A stretch of 64,000 bases of DNA, taken from Reticulitermes speratus. Lineage: Eukaryota > Arthropoda > Insecta > Blattodea > Rhinotermitidae. Location: assembly GCA_021186555.1 (NCBI GenBank), contig JAJKFL010000005.1, positions 26,166,635 to 26,230,634 of the forward strand, read 5' to 3'. Under the pieces are notes generated by a model. It searched no databases. It was given only the letters and a program-made list of their open reading frames with translations, and was not told the origin of the DNA. Numbering within the stretch: the stretch's first letter is position 1; each line of letters starts with the position of its first letter. Of the stretch, positions 37,085 to 48,044 are shown one piece after another. The position numbers and the translations under genes are program-made.

Positions 37085-37262
37085 TTTATTTTACCTTTAT
37101 ATGGATGTAATTTTTATAATTGAACAACAGATGTAAAGTTTGTGTAAAAAACTTTGACCTCCTGAGGATGGCCTGTTATAGGCCGAAACATATGTAGGGG
37201 TGATTGACTTGGTTATAAGAATATAGTACACATGTTGGTCTAATAAAACTTTTAATTTTTTA
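37085..37262 (+). mobile_element. Single arm of hammerhead-bearing element
   Basis: Matches the right arm of the foldback at 45.18-45.56 kb: ATGGATGTAAT, TTTGACCTCCTGAGGATGG, GGCCGAAACATATGTAGGGG, then TAAGAATATAGTACACATGTTGGTCTAATAAAAC. Only one arm is present, so the repeat unit can occur alone. Confidence 0.7.
37157..37201 (+). ncRNA. Hammerhead-like ribozyme motif (copy 1)
   Basis: Drawn as a type I hammerhead: stem I ACCTC (37157-37161) with GGGGT (37197-37201); core CTGAGGA (37162-37168); one extra T; stem II GGCCT/AGGCC (37070s: 37170-37174 with 37080s: 37180-37184) around loop GTTAT; GAAA (37185-37188); stem III AC/GT around ATAT; cleavage triplet GTA at 37194-37196. The extra T between core and stem II is not canonical, and activity is untested. 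Confidence 0.5.
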
Positions 37263-37324
37263 TCAAGATGCACGGTGAATACAACGTGAAATTTTGCAAG
37301 GGATTATTTTTGCCTCCAAAACAT

Positions 37325-37505
37325 CCTGATCGGGTCTGAGGTCCATCCAGCATCGTATTCTTTGGATACTGGTGTTCTTAGGAATAAAGCAGCCGGGTCG
37401 TCATGGTGACCACTCATTTCCATCTAGTGCCGAGGTTAAGAATGAGTAGAGCTATACCTCTATTCCCCCTGCATGTCTTCCTGGCATAAACAGGGACAAC
37501 GTTTA
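37325..37505 (+). mobile_element. SINE family B (5'-truncated)
   Basis: GGGTCTGAGGTCCATCCAGC, GCAGCCGGGTCGTCATGG, GCCGAGGTTAAGAATGAGTA and GAGCTATACCTCTATTCCCC follow family B order. The tRNA-like head is missing. Confidence 0.7.
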
Positions 37506-37964
37506 CTATTGTAAATTAGGATTTTGTTTTATTTAATATTTGTTTGTCAAACTTTTGCAAGTTTTTTTTGTCACTGAGTGCGAGGCCTATGTGATGGCTC
37601 TAATTACTGCCAGAACTTTCAATTTAAGATTATGGGCTTTTTTTATGTGTCAGGGCGTAGATGCGAGCGTTTCGGAAGTTTATAATTATTGTGAAACTCA
37701 TCGCCACGTCATAACCCCCAGCCCTTTTTAACTTCATCGCTTTTAGTTCAAAATGTCCTCATTAGTACTTTGTTATCAAAGACATCCTCAGTGTGTTATC
37801 TTTTCATACATACATATATACATTCTATGGATCCATAAGTCTGTCGAAGTGACAACTGGATGTGCAATAAGTCATAATATACAAATATACAGCTATAGAG
37901 GCTAAATAATTTTACATTTTAACACTATAAACTAAAACACTATAAACGTGTTACATAGCTCACT
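37506..37964. other. No recognisable gene
   Basis: One 63-codon frame (37540-37731) without features. Confidence 0.35.
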
Positions 37965-38760
37965 ATGAACCATCTTTATACATAAAAAATTTATCTACTG
38001 AGTAAAAGGAGTGTGTATTTAAGTGTTTTCTTAATACTACTTTAAATTGTGTCTTTTCATTCTTAAGATTTATGAGACTCAGAGGGAGTATGTTGAAAAT
38101 TCTGATACCGGCATAGAATGTACTTTTTTTTTAAACAAGATAGGTTGGCATTTGGTCTATGCAGGTGGTGCTTATTCCTGGTGTCTGTACTGTGTATAGA
38201 TGAATTTGTTTGAAAATTTTCTTGATTGTTTAAAATAAAGTTCATTAATGAAAATATGTATTGACATGGAATAGGTAAAATCTCTAATTTTTTAAACAGA
38301 CTTCTGCATGGAGTTCTTGGTTGTGCCAGACCGTAATTCTGATGATTTCCTTTTGTAAGGTGAATATCTTCTTACTGTTGGAGGAATTACCCCAAAAAAG
38401 TATTCTGTACTTTATAATGGAATGAAAGTATGCGAAATAAATTGATTTAAGAGTGTTGATGTAGCTGATATGATACATTGATCTAACTGCATAACACGCT
38501 CCACTTAACTTAGGAACCATTTGATCAATATGATTCTTCCAAGTTAAGTGGTTATGAATTTGTAAACCAAGAAACTTTGTGTTTATTGTCTCTTCTATAT
38601 ACTCTCCTCTATAATAAATACGTAATACACAGTGTAGTGAATTATTTGTTATAAATTTATAATATTTGTTTTATCAAGATTTACTACTAACTTATTAGCA
38701 GTAAACCAATCATACGAGTGAGAACTAAGTTTGCCACTGTACAGAAATCTCCTAAATTTC
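37965..38760 (-). pseudogene. Jockey-like LINE reverse transcriptase remnant
   Basis: Minus-strand remnant of a non-LTR retrotransposon C-terminal region. Order on the minus strand: KFLGLQI-like segment near 38560, then NHLTWKNHIDQMVPKLSGAC and AVRSMYHISYINTLKSIYFA (38520-38430), HSIIKYRILFWGNSSNSKKI, FTLQKEIIRI, then NNQENFQTNSSIHSTDTRN and HHLHRPNANLSCLKKK (38230-38110), ending in an LNTHSF-like segment near 38010. Two stops or shifts break it. The YIIFWGNS/LQK-RI pattern is typical of Jockey-clade elements in insects. The catalytic palm is absent. Confidence 0.85.
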
Positions 38761-40004
38761 TGTTATAAATATATATAGGCTGAGGAGCCAAAAATCAACA
38801 CCTGCCACAAACACGTTAAAATATTATTTGCTCTGTAATTATTTACTTTTCTTGCGTCAGTGCAACACACTGTGTAATCGATTCATATGTTTAATTGTCC
38901 GCTTGAAATTTTACTTACACTGAGTTTTCAGCAGATGGGCTCTCTTTTGTTACATGTTGTCGGAATTATTTTGATTCTTTTAGAGAACTGATATTAACGG
39001 TTTAATTAAATTTACAGAATAGTATATATATATATATATATAGTTTTAATGATTATATTGTGAAACAAAGGAGAAAGAGTCAATTTGAAGGTGACAAATT
39101 GTGTTCGTAATGTGGAAAGTGCTGGGTTTCATTTCCCTAAACTCCATCCTCTCACACGTAATGGATTTCTGGTCTTAGTTCGGGGCTGTGCGTTGTGTGA
39201 ACCTGCATATTAATTATTTCATCCGTTCTATGAATGGACGGGGTTAGGTCATATTCTGCATTGATTTCGGCGATTTTGCAGACATCCCACATGGTCACTG
39301 ACAATTCATAAACCTGGATTATGAGGAATTCCGTCGTAGGATGGCAACTGTTTACAATACTGACCCAGTATGTTGCCAAACAAAAAGCTTGCCAGGAATT
39401 TCATATGGAACCGAAAGTCGATTGTTGTATTCACTCTTCGACACATTTTGTACGATGTAGGTAGAAAGTCAGTTCAGATTATTTTTCGGAAGCATATGTT
39501 ACCAACCCATTCACAGTGTTTTACATTTTCATCCAGTATTTAAAAGTGTTGAAGGTTTAAATGTATAATTCTGTGTGCTGTCTGTTGACATATATGGATT
39601 TGATACCTCACTGTGGATACATAACTTGTAATGAGGTAAATATGTGGATGGGAGAAAGGAAAAGAAATATATTAGGATTTTTACAATGAATAGCCTTGGC
39701 ACAGATTTTAATCGTATCAACGAAGTGGCATTTGAAAACGTAACAAAAAATTTGAGCGTTTCTTTGCCAGTTACTTTTTCCATCAACAACCCTTCTGTAG
39801 AGTATTACACATTACAGCACTTCATTGACACTCTGCAGAACAAATATTTAACTTTTATCGGCCAATGTTCGGACTGCAATGTCGGCTAAAGCATAGGTAT
39901 ATCTCACTGCCGTTTATTACTGCCATCTTTTTGTTCTATATTCCTTTATAACATAAGCACAGGCAGTCATGAGTTCTGTCCTATTACTTACACGTTTAAT
40001 GTAT
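38761..40004. other. No recognisable gene
   Basis: Contains a (TA)n tract at about 39022-39042. The frames at 39152-39379, 39529-39789 and 39644-39889 (75-86 codons) have no recognised domain. Confidence 0.4.
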
Positions 40005-40080
40005 TATGTGTGTACGTTCGTATGTACGTATGTATTATGTACGTATGTTTGTGTACGTATGTATGCTCGTATGTATGCAC

Positions 40081-40111
<31 letters not shown>

Positions 40112-40122
40112 TGTATGTTATA
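40005..40122 (+). repeat. (TATG)n / (TACG)n microsatellite
   Basis: TATGTATG repeats with TACG and TATGCTCG variants. The 63-codon frame across it, rich in YVCMYVCMYV, is a repeat artefact. Confidence 0.95.
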
Positions 40123-40732
40123 GGTCTTACATACTTACAGTTTGTAACAGGTATCTATAAAATGTGACACAGTTTAAGTTTTTGTCTACAAAGCCACATT
40201 AACATTATGTACAAAAAAGGAGTTATATTTAAATTACACTTTATAAACACTTCTTAACTTTCGGCTGCGAAAATTCTTCATTCCCGTCTGCTATCTAAAT
40301 ACATAACTATAACTTCGTCCGTCTTATCCTGGACACGCGTCTCTGTCGAAAGAAAGAACATGTACTGGAGATGTTTTGCAGGAAGTTGCGTGGGGTAATA
40401 TATAACCTAAGAACGGTAAATAATAAAATTACACGTGGGGGGACTTTGTAAATTTTAATACTCACCTAAAATTTCTTCGGTGTTTAGGTCAAGGAGGGTG
40501 AGGTAGACAGGACATGTAGGAATAAAAACTGTAAAATATGTTCTTGAGAGTTGAAACTTTCACACCGGCGATGTGTTAAGCTGTGACGCCGTTTAATTTT
40601 GTAGGTACGTAACAACGTGGCGAAGAAACCTGTTGTCCCTGTTTTCAGTGTAGAATCGTGATTTTCCACCACACTTTTGTCACCTATCTATAAAGATACC
40701 TGACGTCACAGTCCATAAGTCTGTAATCTTAA
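40123..40732. other. No recognisable gene
   Basis: One 62-codon minus frame (40484-40672) without features. Confidence 0.35.
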
Positions 40733-40965
40733 TTAACCCTTTAGAGCCTACTGGTTGCTATACGTGCCTCCAATTTTTAACGTAAAATTATTCTAAATTC
40801 TGCCCACAATGTGTTCATGTGTTTTGTATGGATCTCAGAACAGACAGCGATTTTTCCCCTATACAAGTGACAGGTTTTTATAACCGAGAAGGTGAATGTT
40901 TACTGCGCGGTACGAACTGAATTATTAAATATAATACAGGTTAATCTTAGTCTTTAAACGGTTAA
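40733..40965 (+). mobile_element. piggyBac-like MITE
   Basis: Flanked by TTAA at 40733-40736 and 40962-40965. Ends CCCTTTAGAGCC and, inverted, CCGTTTAAAGAC (9 of 12 match). TTAA target duplications with a CCC... start are the hallmark of the piggyBac superfamily. It is 225 bp without coding capacity. Shares GGTACGAACTGAAT, GTTAATYTTAGYCT and TTCATGTGTTTTGTATG-like segments with 44.62-44.85, 47.81-48.04 and 58.38-58.50 kb. Confidence 0.75.
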
Positions 40966-41154
40966 TGGAAAATTCCTTAGTGTATAATGCCATTTACCAA
41001 ACTAGGCTTGCGTTCGAGGGTGTGTTTAGCCCAATTATTGCAGAGTGGTCGGTATATGTACCACCTACTACGAATAACATCAAAAGCTTTGCATTTTTTC
41101 TCAGTCTAATTACTCATTCCATATGACTGTCACAGGCGACAGTGTTTATTTCCC

Positions 41155-41649
41155 TACCCAGCAGTCTCTCGTGGGCCGGGATAGCTCAGTCGGTATAGCG
41201 ACTGGCAACGACCTGAACGGTCCGGGGATCGAATCCCGCTTACTTGGATTGTGGGTTCGAATCCCACCGGGGGCATGGATGTTTGTGTTGTGTTTGTTGT
41301 AAGGACGGTAGCATGGAACGTGAAGTGGCATGAAGGACGAAAGGATTTAAACAGTACAAAAATGGATCAAAGGGGAAAAACTCCGGACAGGCAAAAAAAA
41401 AAATCCCAGTGGGGGCGAGATTTTTCGCACCCGTCCAGACCGGCCCTGGGGCCTACCCAGCCTCCTGTACAATGGGTACCGGGTCTCTTTCCCGGGGGTA
41501 AAGTGGCCGGGGCATGGAGTTGACCACCCACCCTCATCTAGCGCCGAGGTTAAAGAAAGAGTAGAGCTATACCTCTACTCTCCTTCTGGGCCTTCGTGGC
41601 CTGTCTAGGGAGAACTTTACCTTTTACCTTACCCAGCAGTCTCTCGTGG
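41155..41649 (+). mobile_element. Chimeric three-part SINE with perfect target duplication
   Basis: TACCCAGCAGTCTCTCGTGG occurs at 41155-41174 and 41630-41649, a perfect 20-bp target-site duplication around a 455-bp insert. The insert starts with a tRNA-like head (ATAGCTCAGTCGG A box, GGATCGAATCC B box, 41175-41238), joins a family A piece (CTTGGATTGTGGGTTCGAAT, CACCGGGGGCATGGATG, 41241-41283), then an unplaced stretch ending in an A-run (to 41401), then the body and tail of family B (CCAGACCGGCCCTGGGGC to CTTTACCTTTTACC). The uninterrupted duplication means the parts moved together. Confidence 0.9.
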
Positions 41650-41691
41650 TACTGGATATGCAGTGTCTTTATCATGTCGTAGGAGGAATGT

Positions 41692-41826
41692 TTTATGTAC
41701 GGAATACGACAGCCTCTTTATGCACGGAACACGACAGCCTCTTTATGTACGGAAAACGACAGCCTCTTTATGTGCGGAACACGACAGCCTCTTTATGTAC
41801 GGAACACGACAGCCTCTTTACAAGTG
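41692..41826 (+). repeat. 25-bp tandem repeat, five units
   Basis: TTTATGTACGGAACACGACA plus GCCTC repeats with the GGAA word at 41701, 41726, 41751, 41776 and 41801. Since 25 is not a multiple of three, all frames run through it and give overlapping 74-112 codon frames that are not genes. Confidence 0.95.
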
Positions 41827-43460
41827 GCTCCGTGAGACTCAGGCGGGTAGTGAATCGGAGGCTGGAGACCGTAAACACACACATTAACACAATATTCTCA
41901 TTATTCCCTGCTTTATAATGAGTAAATGCTCTCTTAATGAGCAAGCAGGAGCTATTGCCATTGAAGGAGGTCAGGCAACGACCTAAGTCCTTAATCAAGA
42001 ACAAAGGACACTGCGGGGAACGTAGTGACGACCGCACCGGCAGCTCTATCCAAGATCGGACGCGACAGCATTTCATTTCACTGTCAACATGAGTACCCGA
42101 TGACATATTTCAGGCTCAAATGAACGAAATAACGCGAGGAGTTCTTCGCAGCTATAAAAACTCTCCGAGCAGATATTATTCCAGCCGTTCAACAAGGACC
42201 ATGCCGTCGACCTATTTCGCCAGACATTTGGCACTGGGCAGGCGCTCTTCGTCGTGGAAGGAGGAAGAGGCAGCATGGGCAATCTTGGTGGAAGAGCTCC
42301 CGCCAGCTTCAGAACTTGCCGGACCTTTTCTCTGTGCATAAATATGGCTGGCTGTCTTCCCAAAATTTATAAGAGAATCCCTCAAAAAAATAAGTTTACG
42401 TTTCGTATAATTTCGTAAATGAAGACACAACACAGGATTTGAATATGTCAGGGGAATTCGTTGCTGATTGATTGTAATCTGTTTTTAGCACTGAAACAGA
42501 ATTTTTGCCGCTACAGATTTGAAGATGATCGCGAGATGGTAACAGTTGTGACACGATGGCTGATAACACGGGACAAGGACTGATATCGACAGGGATTGGA
42601 AACGCTCGTCCCACGATATGATAAATGCCTCAGTTGTGGTGTAGACAATGTGAAAAATTAGTGGGGCATCAGACGATTAAATCTGAACTGTTTTAATTAA
42701 AGGCGAATATAAAGAACCCATAATGCAGTTATAATTAAGTTATTTTCTGGCGAATGCTTATGGCATATTGAATGAAGAGCTATAGTAAGGCTGATTGCAT
42801 AACAATGAAATAAATAGAGTGTTTCGAATTTTTAAAGAGAATTTTACGCTGAAATTTTCCACGGTTTTATGCTAGTGTCTCGCAATAATAGAATTGTTAT
42901 AAGACTTACACAAGGATTCCAAATTGAATGTTAGTTTTTAAACTTACAGAAACTCAATCAAACTTGTCCTAGAAATGTGAAGATTTACTCCTGTACTCTT
43001 CTGTGGAATCCGAGGATCTTGTAATCAAATTACTCTGTGAATTTGAATTTGTGAGTGTGTATTCATTCCCGAGTTTCCGTCCTTCTCCTGGTCTATTAGA
43101 GTTACCGTTGCTGCGGAAGTCTCTCTGTCAATGTTGGCATTAGCGCCCACTCTTTTGCCCGTACTTAATCGGCGTACGAGAAGCGCCAGTCAATATCGTA
43201 TCTAGCTGACTGGAGGTAGATACTGCGAATGAAAATGAAGAAGGCGAAGGCAGAAATTGCGCTTCGTTTATACAGAGACTAACGTTGTGTTAAGACAAAG
43301 AAGTTGATTTCAAATAGAGGAAGGAAGAACATGGGGAACCTGTCGTTTCTCGTTTTGATCCTTAGTTTGACGTCAGAAATTGACTTCGAAACTCTGGATT
43401 ATTCTGTTTATCAATTGTTTCTACATTTATTCCTCATTTTCCTTCTTTCCTTATCTCCGA
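41827..43460. other. No recognisable gene
   Basis: Frames at 42073-42614 on both strands (72-96 codons) overlap each other and have no recognised domain. The local base composition at 41990-42330 is more GC-rich than its surroundings, which is the only hint of anything different. Confidence 0.35.
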
Positions 43461-43690
43461 ACTACATCGAACAGAGCACTTCTTGAGAAGCTGATAGTTA
43501 CTCAGCTAGATGATAAATTGTCCATCTTTATGGAGCACTAATTTCCAGTATCGTGTTGACAGTCTCCCGTCCCATTAAAAACTAGGTGAACCTAGTCTAC
43601 ATATTCATAAACCATTTCTTTAAAGTCCATTTTAATATTATCCCCTCATGTCCACCAAAGTCTCCGAAGTTGTATCTGTTCTTTCTGGCT
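43461..43690 (-). mobile_element. LINE 3' end fragment (DNIKMDL family)
   Basis: Plus strand CAGAGCACTTCTTGAGAAGC and AGCACTAATTTCCAGTATCG match the antisense 3' region of this LINE; further on, TTAAAGTCCATTTTAATATT is the antisense of the NIKMDF codons. The minus coding frame is broken. Confidence 0.65.
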
Positions 43691-44622
43691 AAATTCCTTC
43701 CTCCTTTCTTTTTATCACACTTTGCCTATATGTTCTTGATCTCGTGAATATCACGCGTATTTTCTTTCCCATTTCCACCCTTCCTATCTGAGAGTTTATA
43801 TAGCAGCAAAACGCCTGCCATCCCTTAAAAACAGTGAGCGTGGCGTTTATACAACGGTGCTCCACTATACTCTCTCTCATTCGCATGTGCTCGGCTGATA
43901 TTGTTGAAATATCTTCTTGCGGAGAAATGTGATGAGAAGTAAGCTTGTCTTGAAGTTAAACGAACTCGTACTTAATAAGTCATTGAAGGACAAAACAACA
44001 AATTTTCTATCAGACCTTTAATGTTTTTAATGTGATGTGCCTAACGTTTATCTAAAGAAAAGGAGACTGTTTTCATGTTTCATGTTTTAGCCATTATAAA
44101 CAAGTACGTGAGTTACGTTTCTGCTTGAAGTAAAAGTAACTAAATACTCTATTCGTGTACAATATGTGTTAGTCACTAAAAGCCCACGGGACGTTCTGTG
44201 TATGTGTAAATGGCTTCCAAACAATGAAAGCTCGCCCTTTCCCTTTGTAGAATCATTACCCCTTCAGATAATGGTCACACGTAATTTGCTTTGTAGTTAC
44301 TTCGCAGTGTAACAACACATACAACATGTAGCGACCTTTTCAGTAGTCCTCTTGTAAGCTAATTACGATGCTTTCTCACACACACAAGTTAATATAACGT
44401 CGGATAGAAGAATAAATATGTGCGATGAATTGGGTGGGTGTGGAAGTATGCGGTTGGAATTGGTAGAGCCTGAATGAAAACAAGTAATACGTCACTCACG
44501 ATTTTCACCATCAGAGCGGAAACTGAAATGTGGAATCTCATGAGCACGAAGCAGGAGTCCAAACACTCCAATGAAACTTTTCGTCAGCTGTTTAGTAACG
44601 ATATATCCCTAGGTTACCCTAT
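43691..44622. other. No recognisable gene
   Basis: Frames of 60-91 codons without recognisable content. Confidence 0.35.
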
Positions 44623-44848
44623 CAAACCTTTGGTAATTGTACCACTAGGTGTAACACTAAAGTCTCTGCATTTTGTTCACACAATTCATTTGCATATTTC
44701 TTATGACTATCGCAATAAACATCTATTTTTTTTCCATGTACAGCATTAACTGATTTTTATTTACAATGGAAAAATCACTATTCTTTGTGAGGTACGAACT
44801 GAATATTTGTACATAATGGTGATTAATTTTAGCCTGAAATTCATGTCA
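44623..44848 (+). mobile_element. piggyBac-like MITE, decayed copy
   Basis: Aligns with 40.74-40.96 kb and 47.81-48.04 kb through TCAAACCTTTGGTAATTGTA at the left, TGTGAGGTACGAACTGAATA in the middle and TGATTAATTTTAGCCTGAAA at the right. The terminal TTAA words are no longer intact. Confidence 0.5.
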
Positions 44849-45177
44849 CCAATATTTAATAATTTAATTCCTGTCTCGTAGGTACACACTGAATCTCCTT
44901 TGTAAATTCCAGTCAACTTATGCTGTTGGGGACATATCCGTTGTTTGTCATGGGAATTATACCAAACGTAAATACAATGTTTAGGCAGATTTCAGGGACT
45001 AGCATGTAAAGATACTGTACATATGCTTTACCATTATCTTTAAAGGTTTATAATACAGGGCCACAATGCTACCACAACACCAGCCTACTTGATTTGGTTT
45101 TGTTATAAGTAAGAACGTGGATAAGTTGTGGAATTACATAGATAAATTTCACATTATATCCACCGTGCATTTTGATA

Positions 45178-45556
45178 ATAAGTCACAATTTTAAAAACCA
45201 ACAAATGCGCTATATTATCAAGTATTGTTTAACGATGGTAAACGATCTTCAGGGGGTCAAGGTTACATTTATATTACATCCATTAGGTAATCAGATATAT
45301 AATATATATACATCACAATATAAAGTCAAGTTACTATCGCGCAATTTTATGAATTGTAGCCTGTTAATGTGATAGTAACTTGATTTTATATTGTGATGTA
45401 TATATATTATATCATCTGATTAACTAATGGATGTAATATGAATGTAAACCTTGACCCCCTGAAGATGGTTCAACTGGAGCCGAAACATATGTAGGGGATA
45501 TTAAACAATACTTGATAATATAGCGCATTTGTTGGTTTTTAAAAATTGTGACTTAT
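45178..45556. mobile_element. Foldback element carrying hammerhead-like motif
   Basis: A near-palindrome. The left arm starts ATAAGTCACAATTTT and the right arm ends AAAATTGTGACTTAT; the arms stay alike for about 160 bases (ACAAATGCGCTATATTATCA against TGATAATATAGCGCATTTGT) and meet around 45340-45370. The right arm keeps the full hammerhead-like module. The left arm keeps CCCCCTGAAGAT but has lost the GAAA side. No frame over 66 codons. Confidence 0.85.
45455..45497 (+). ncRNA. Hammerhead-like ribozyme motif (copy 2)
   Basis: Stem I CCCC (45455-45458) with GGGG (45494-45497); core CTGAAGA (45459-45465); one extra T (45466); stem II GGTTC/GAGCC (45467-45471 with 45477-45481, one G-U pair) around AACTG; GAAA (45482-45485); stem III AC/GT around ATAT; GTA triplet 45491-45493. 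Compared with copy 1, stem I and stem II differ in sequence but still pair. Confidence 0.5.
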
Positions 45557-47129
45557 GTAGAAAAATTTAGGCTAGCATTGCGACTCACTGTTAATGATAA
45601 GTATATTTTGGGTGATATGTGGATCTGGGTCGAACTTCTGAAGTTTCGGAAATCATTAATATGTCCGTCTTCAACGCCTAGCAAATAGAGACTTTCCGAA
45701 GCGTCGTAAACATAGCCAACATGTACACGATTTATCGTCCCAAAATAAAGCCCAACTTTAGCAGTAAGATTTAATTTTCAATGCATACGAATTTCATTTT
45801 CTTTCCCAATTAATATCTTAAATTGTTTCAAACGTGTGAAGTACAATAATTAGTTGAGATTTCGGAGAATTGTCTCGATGAAGCTACAAGTACGCTGTCA
45901 GGATTCTTGTTCTCTACGGGGATTGCCCTTCTTCCTGCATCTGCCAACAGGAAGTTTCCCCAACATTACTTGCATGGCCGTGTAATGGAACCAACAACGT
46001 CGCGACAATTTATTGTTAGAGCGCTTCTTCTTGTCTTCCTTCTCCTTCTGTTTTCTTTACTGCCGCCTGCTTCCTACCTTGCCTTCCTTCTAGTGAAACA
46101 AGCACATAACGCTTTGGCCCATTAACTTCAGCGTTACACTTACGGCACTCAGGTTAAAAGATAGCCCATATTTTGACTTTTGTCTTTATTTGTTTTTCTA
46201 AAACGCTAAACCATCTGAATCACAGCTCGCTAGAATTTATTTACAAGGTAAATATAAAGTTCGCCTGTGTTTAAGCACAAACTTTTAACGGTTAATACAT
46301 CGCATAGGTAGGTGCAGTGACTAATTTAATATAACTAGTAAAATGTACTTTGAATTGTGAACGGAAAAAAAAGGAAAATTCCCATCTTTAGCTACACTTT
46401 CAACATATAACACCCCCCCCCCCTCATCCATCGACCGTTATAAATTACAGAACTTGAGAAACTTTATAAATTTACGATTTCGTGAAATATGCATGCTATG
46501 TGCACATCTTTTCTTTTCGGCAAATAAACAGTGAAGTACAGGCAAAACGTTAGATATCTTCTACACACTGTCATTGATGTTGTCTTCCCTTCACGCTCTT
46601 AACCAGAGAACCATTCCTGCATAACCCTCAATGCCATCCCTAAATCCAATCCTATTTTTTATATAGACCTATAAATAGATGAGAATTTGTGTCCTTGCTA
46701 TCGTTTCCACGTGTTAAGAAACTTGGCATCAAAGTTACAAAACAATATATTCTAATCAGGCTGCCAGGTATCAAGAAGTACCAGACATAAGCAACAAGCA
46801 GGACACAGCAATTCACATGTAGGACCAAAAATATCTTGCAATAAAATCTAAGCGGAGATAAATTAAAATGAAGGCATAAAAATATATTGAAATAAACAGG
46901 ACTAAAATTGATAAAAAGACCCATGAATAATTGTCAACCGTCTTATATTTAAAGACCCAAAATAATGTATAAATTACCACTGGACACAATTAACTCCGTG
47001 TCTGACGAAAGCAAATAAAACTGAGACATTGTCTCTCGCATTAAACGACATACGAAAAGGAAGACATCCAGGAAAAGAGCATGTATATTAATTTATAGTA
47101 GTCTTTGAAGGGTGTATTAAAAAAACTCC
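45557..47129. other. No recognisable gene
   Basis: One minus frame of 90 codons (46652-46924) is hydrophobic but unrecognised; one plus frame of 72 codons (45907-46125) likewise. A run of C lies near 46411-46423. 45660-45710 has a decayed CCGAAGCGTCGTAA motif. Confidence 0.35.
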
Positions 47130-47700
47130 TTACGGTGAAAGTCGCCCTTATTCATGCGGATTGACAGAAAGACAGGCACGATGAAACTAACGGCTGAAAT
47201 TTTCAGTCGTCTAACGGAAGAGCTTAACAATTTAGATAATATCCGCAGAGCGTAAAGTTCTGGGTCTTTGGCTTTTTTGCTATCTCCAGATGTGAAATTC
47301 GTGAATATTTGCTAGAAAGACACTGAGTACTTTATCACACGATGCAAGATTGCTCTGTATCTAAGCAAAAATTTACAGTAAATGATCATCGAAATAGCGT
47401 AGGCGGGGAGATTTACGCTATATATCACTTGTTTTTCTTTACGCTTTCTTTACAGTAGATTATTCTCGGTGCTCGATGATCAGCTGTTTCTTCAGCCTCA
47501 ACTCGTAACCCACAATGTACATACTCTGTCTCACTATTAACGCAAACTTACGTAGGTTATTATTATGTAAAGTGCCTGCTACGTGCGGACGAACAGACGA
47601 AGAGATGAAACTAAACTTAGCTTCTCACATTTGTTGCGAAAACGCTCCCAAAATCTAATACGTGCGTTTCGTTATTACTTTGCGAATGCGTCCATTGAAT
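47130..47700 (+). repeat. Decayed copies of GACAGACA-type repeat
   Basis: GATTGACAGAAAGACAGGCA with ATGAAACTAACGG (47158-47198) and GCGGACGAACAGACGAAGAG with GATGAAACTAAACT (47586-47625), followed by TTGCGAAAACGCTCCC, resemble the 3' end of the GGCGCGTT-ended MITE at 15.9 and 35.2 kb. The ends are not clear. 47465-47525 also resembles 21.8 kb. Confidence 0.4.
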
Positions 47701-47807
47701 CTAACAGATAGTACAATGTTTATATTAGACTGGAAACCTTTAACATCTTACACTTAGCTCTTTGAATACTGAAACGAATATACATTATCTTACTGGTGTT
47801 TTACTAT

Positions 47808-48040
47808 AACATCCCTATAAGACTAAAATTAATCTGCATTGTACATATGAAGATTTATTTCGTACCTCACAGAGAACAGTCTGTAACGATTATAAATACA
47901 GATTGGTAAATGGCAAAAGGGAAAATGTGGAGTTTATTTTGAGAATCATACAGAACACATAAATGTAATGCTTTGGCACGATGTAGAGCTATAGCTTTAA
48001 ACATGGTGGTACATATAGTTACCACTACTTTTTTAAAGGC
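47808..48040 (-). mobile_element. piggyBac-like MITE (minus)
   Basis: Minus-strand copy of the family at 40.74 kb. TTAA follows at 48041-48044, and the element end reads GCCTTTAAAAAAGTAGTGGT on the minus strand. The other end (GATTAATTTTAGTCTTATAG on minus) has ATAA in place of TTAA, probably mutated. About 230 bp. Confidence 0.6.
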
Positions 48041-48044
48041 TTAA

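Noticed and set aside
41175..41240. A possible functional tRNA gene
   Set aside because: A and B boxes are present, but it lies at the head of a SINE inside a target-site duplication and the anticodon and acceptor stems do not pair well.
41646..42106. Overlapping frames of 74-112 codons around 41.7-42.1 kb
   Set aside because: Produced by the 25-bp tandem repeat, whose length is not a multiple of three, so all frames stay open.
42500..42560. GAAGATGATCGCGAGATGG as another hammerhead-like module
   Set aside because: No GAAA strand, no short stem III and no flanking stem I.
46652..46924. Hydrophobic 90-codon minus frame as a membrane protein
   Set aside because: Composition follows from T/A-rich DNA on that strand; no start context, homology or neighbouring support.
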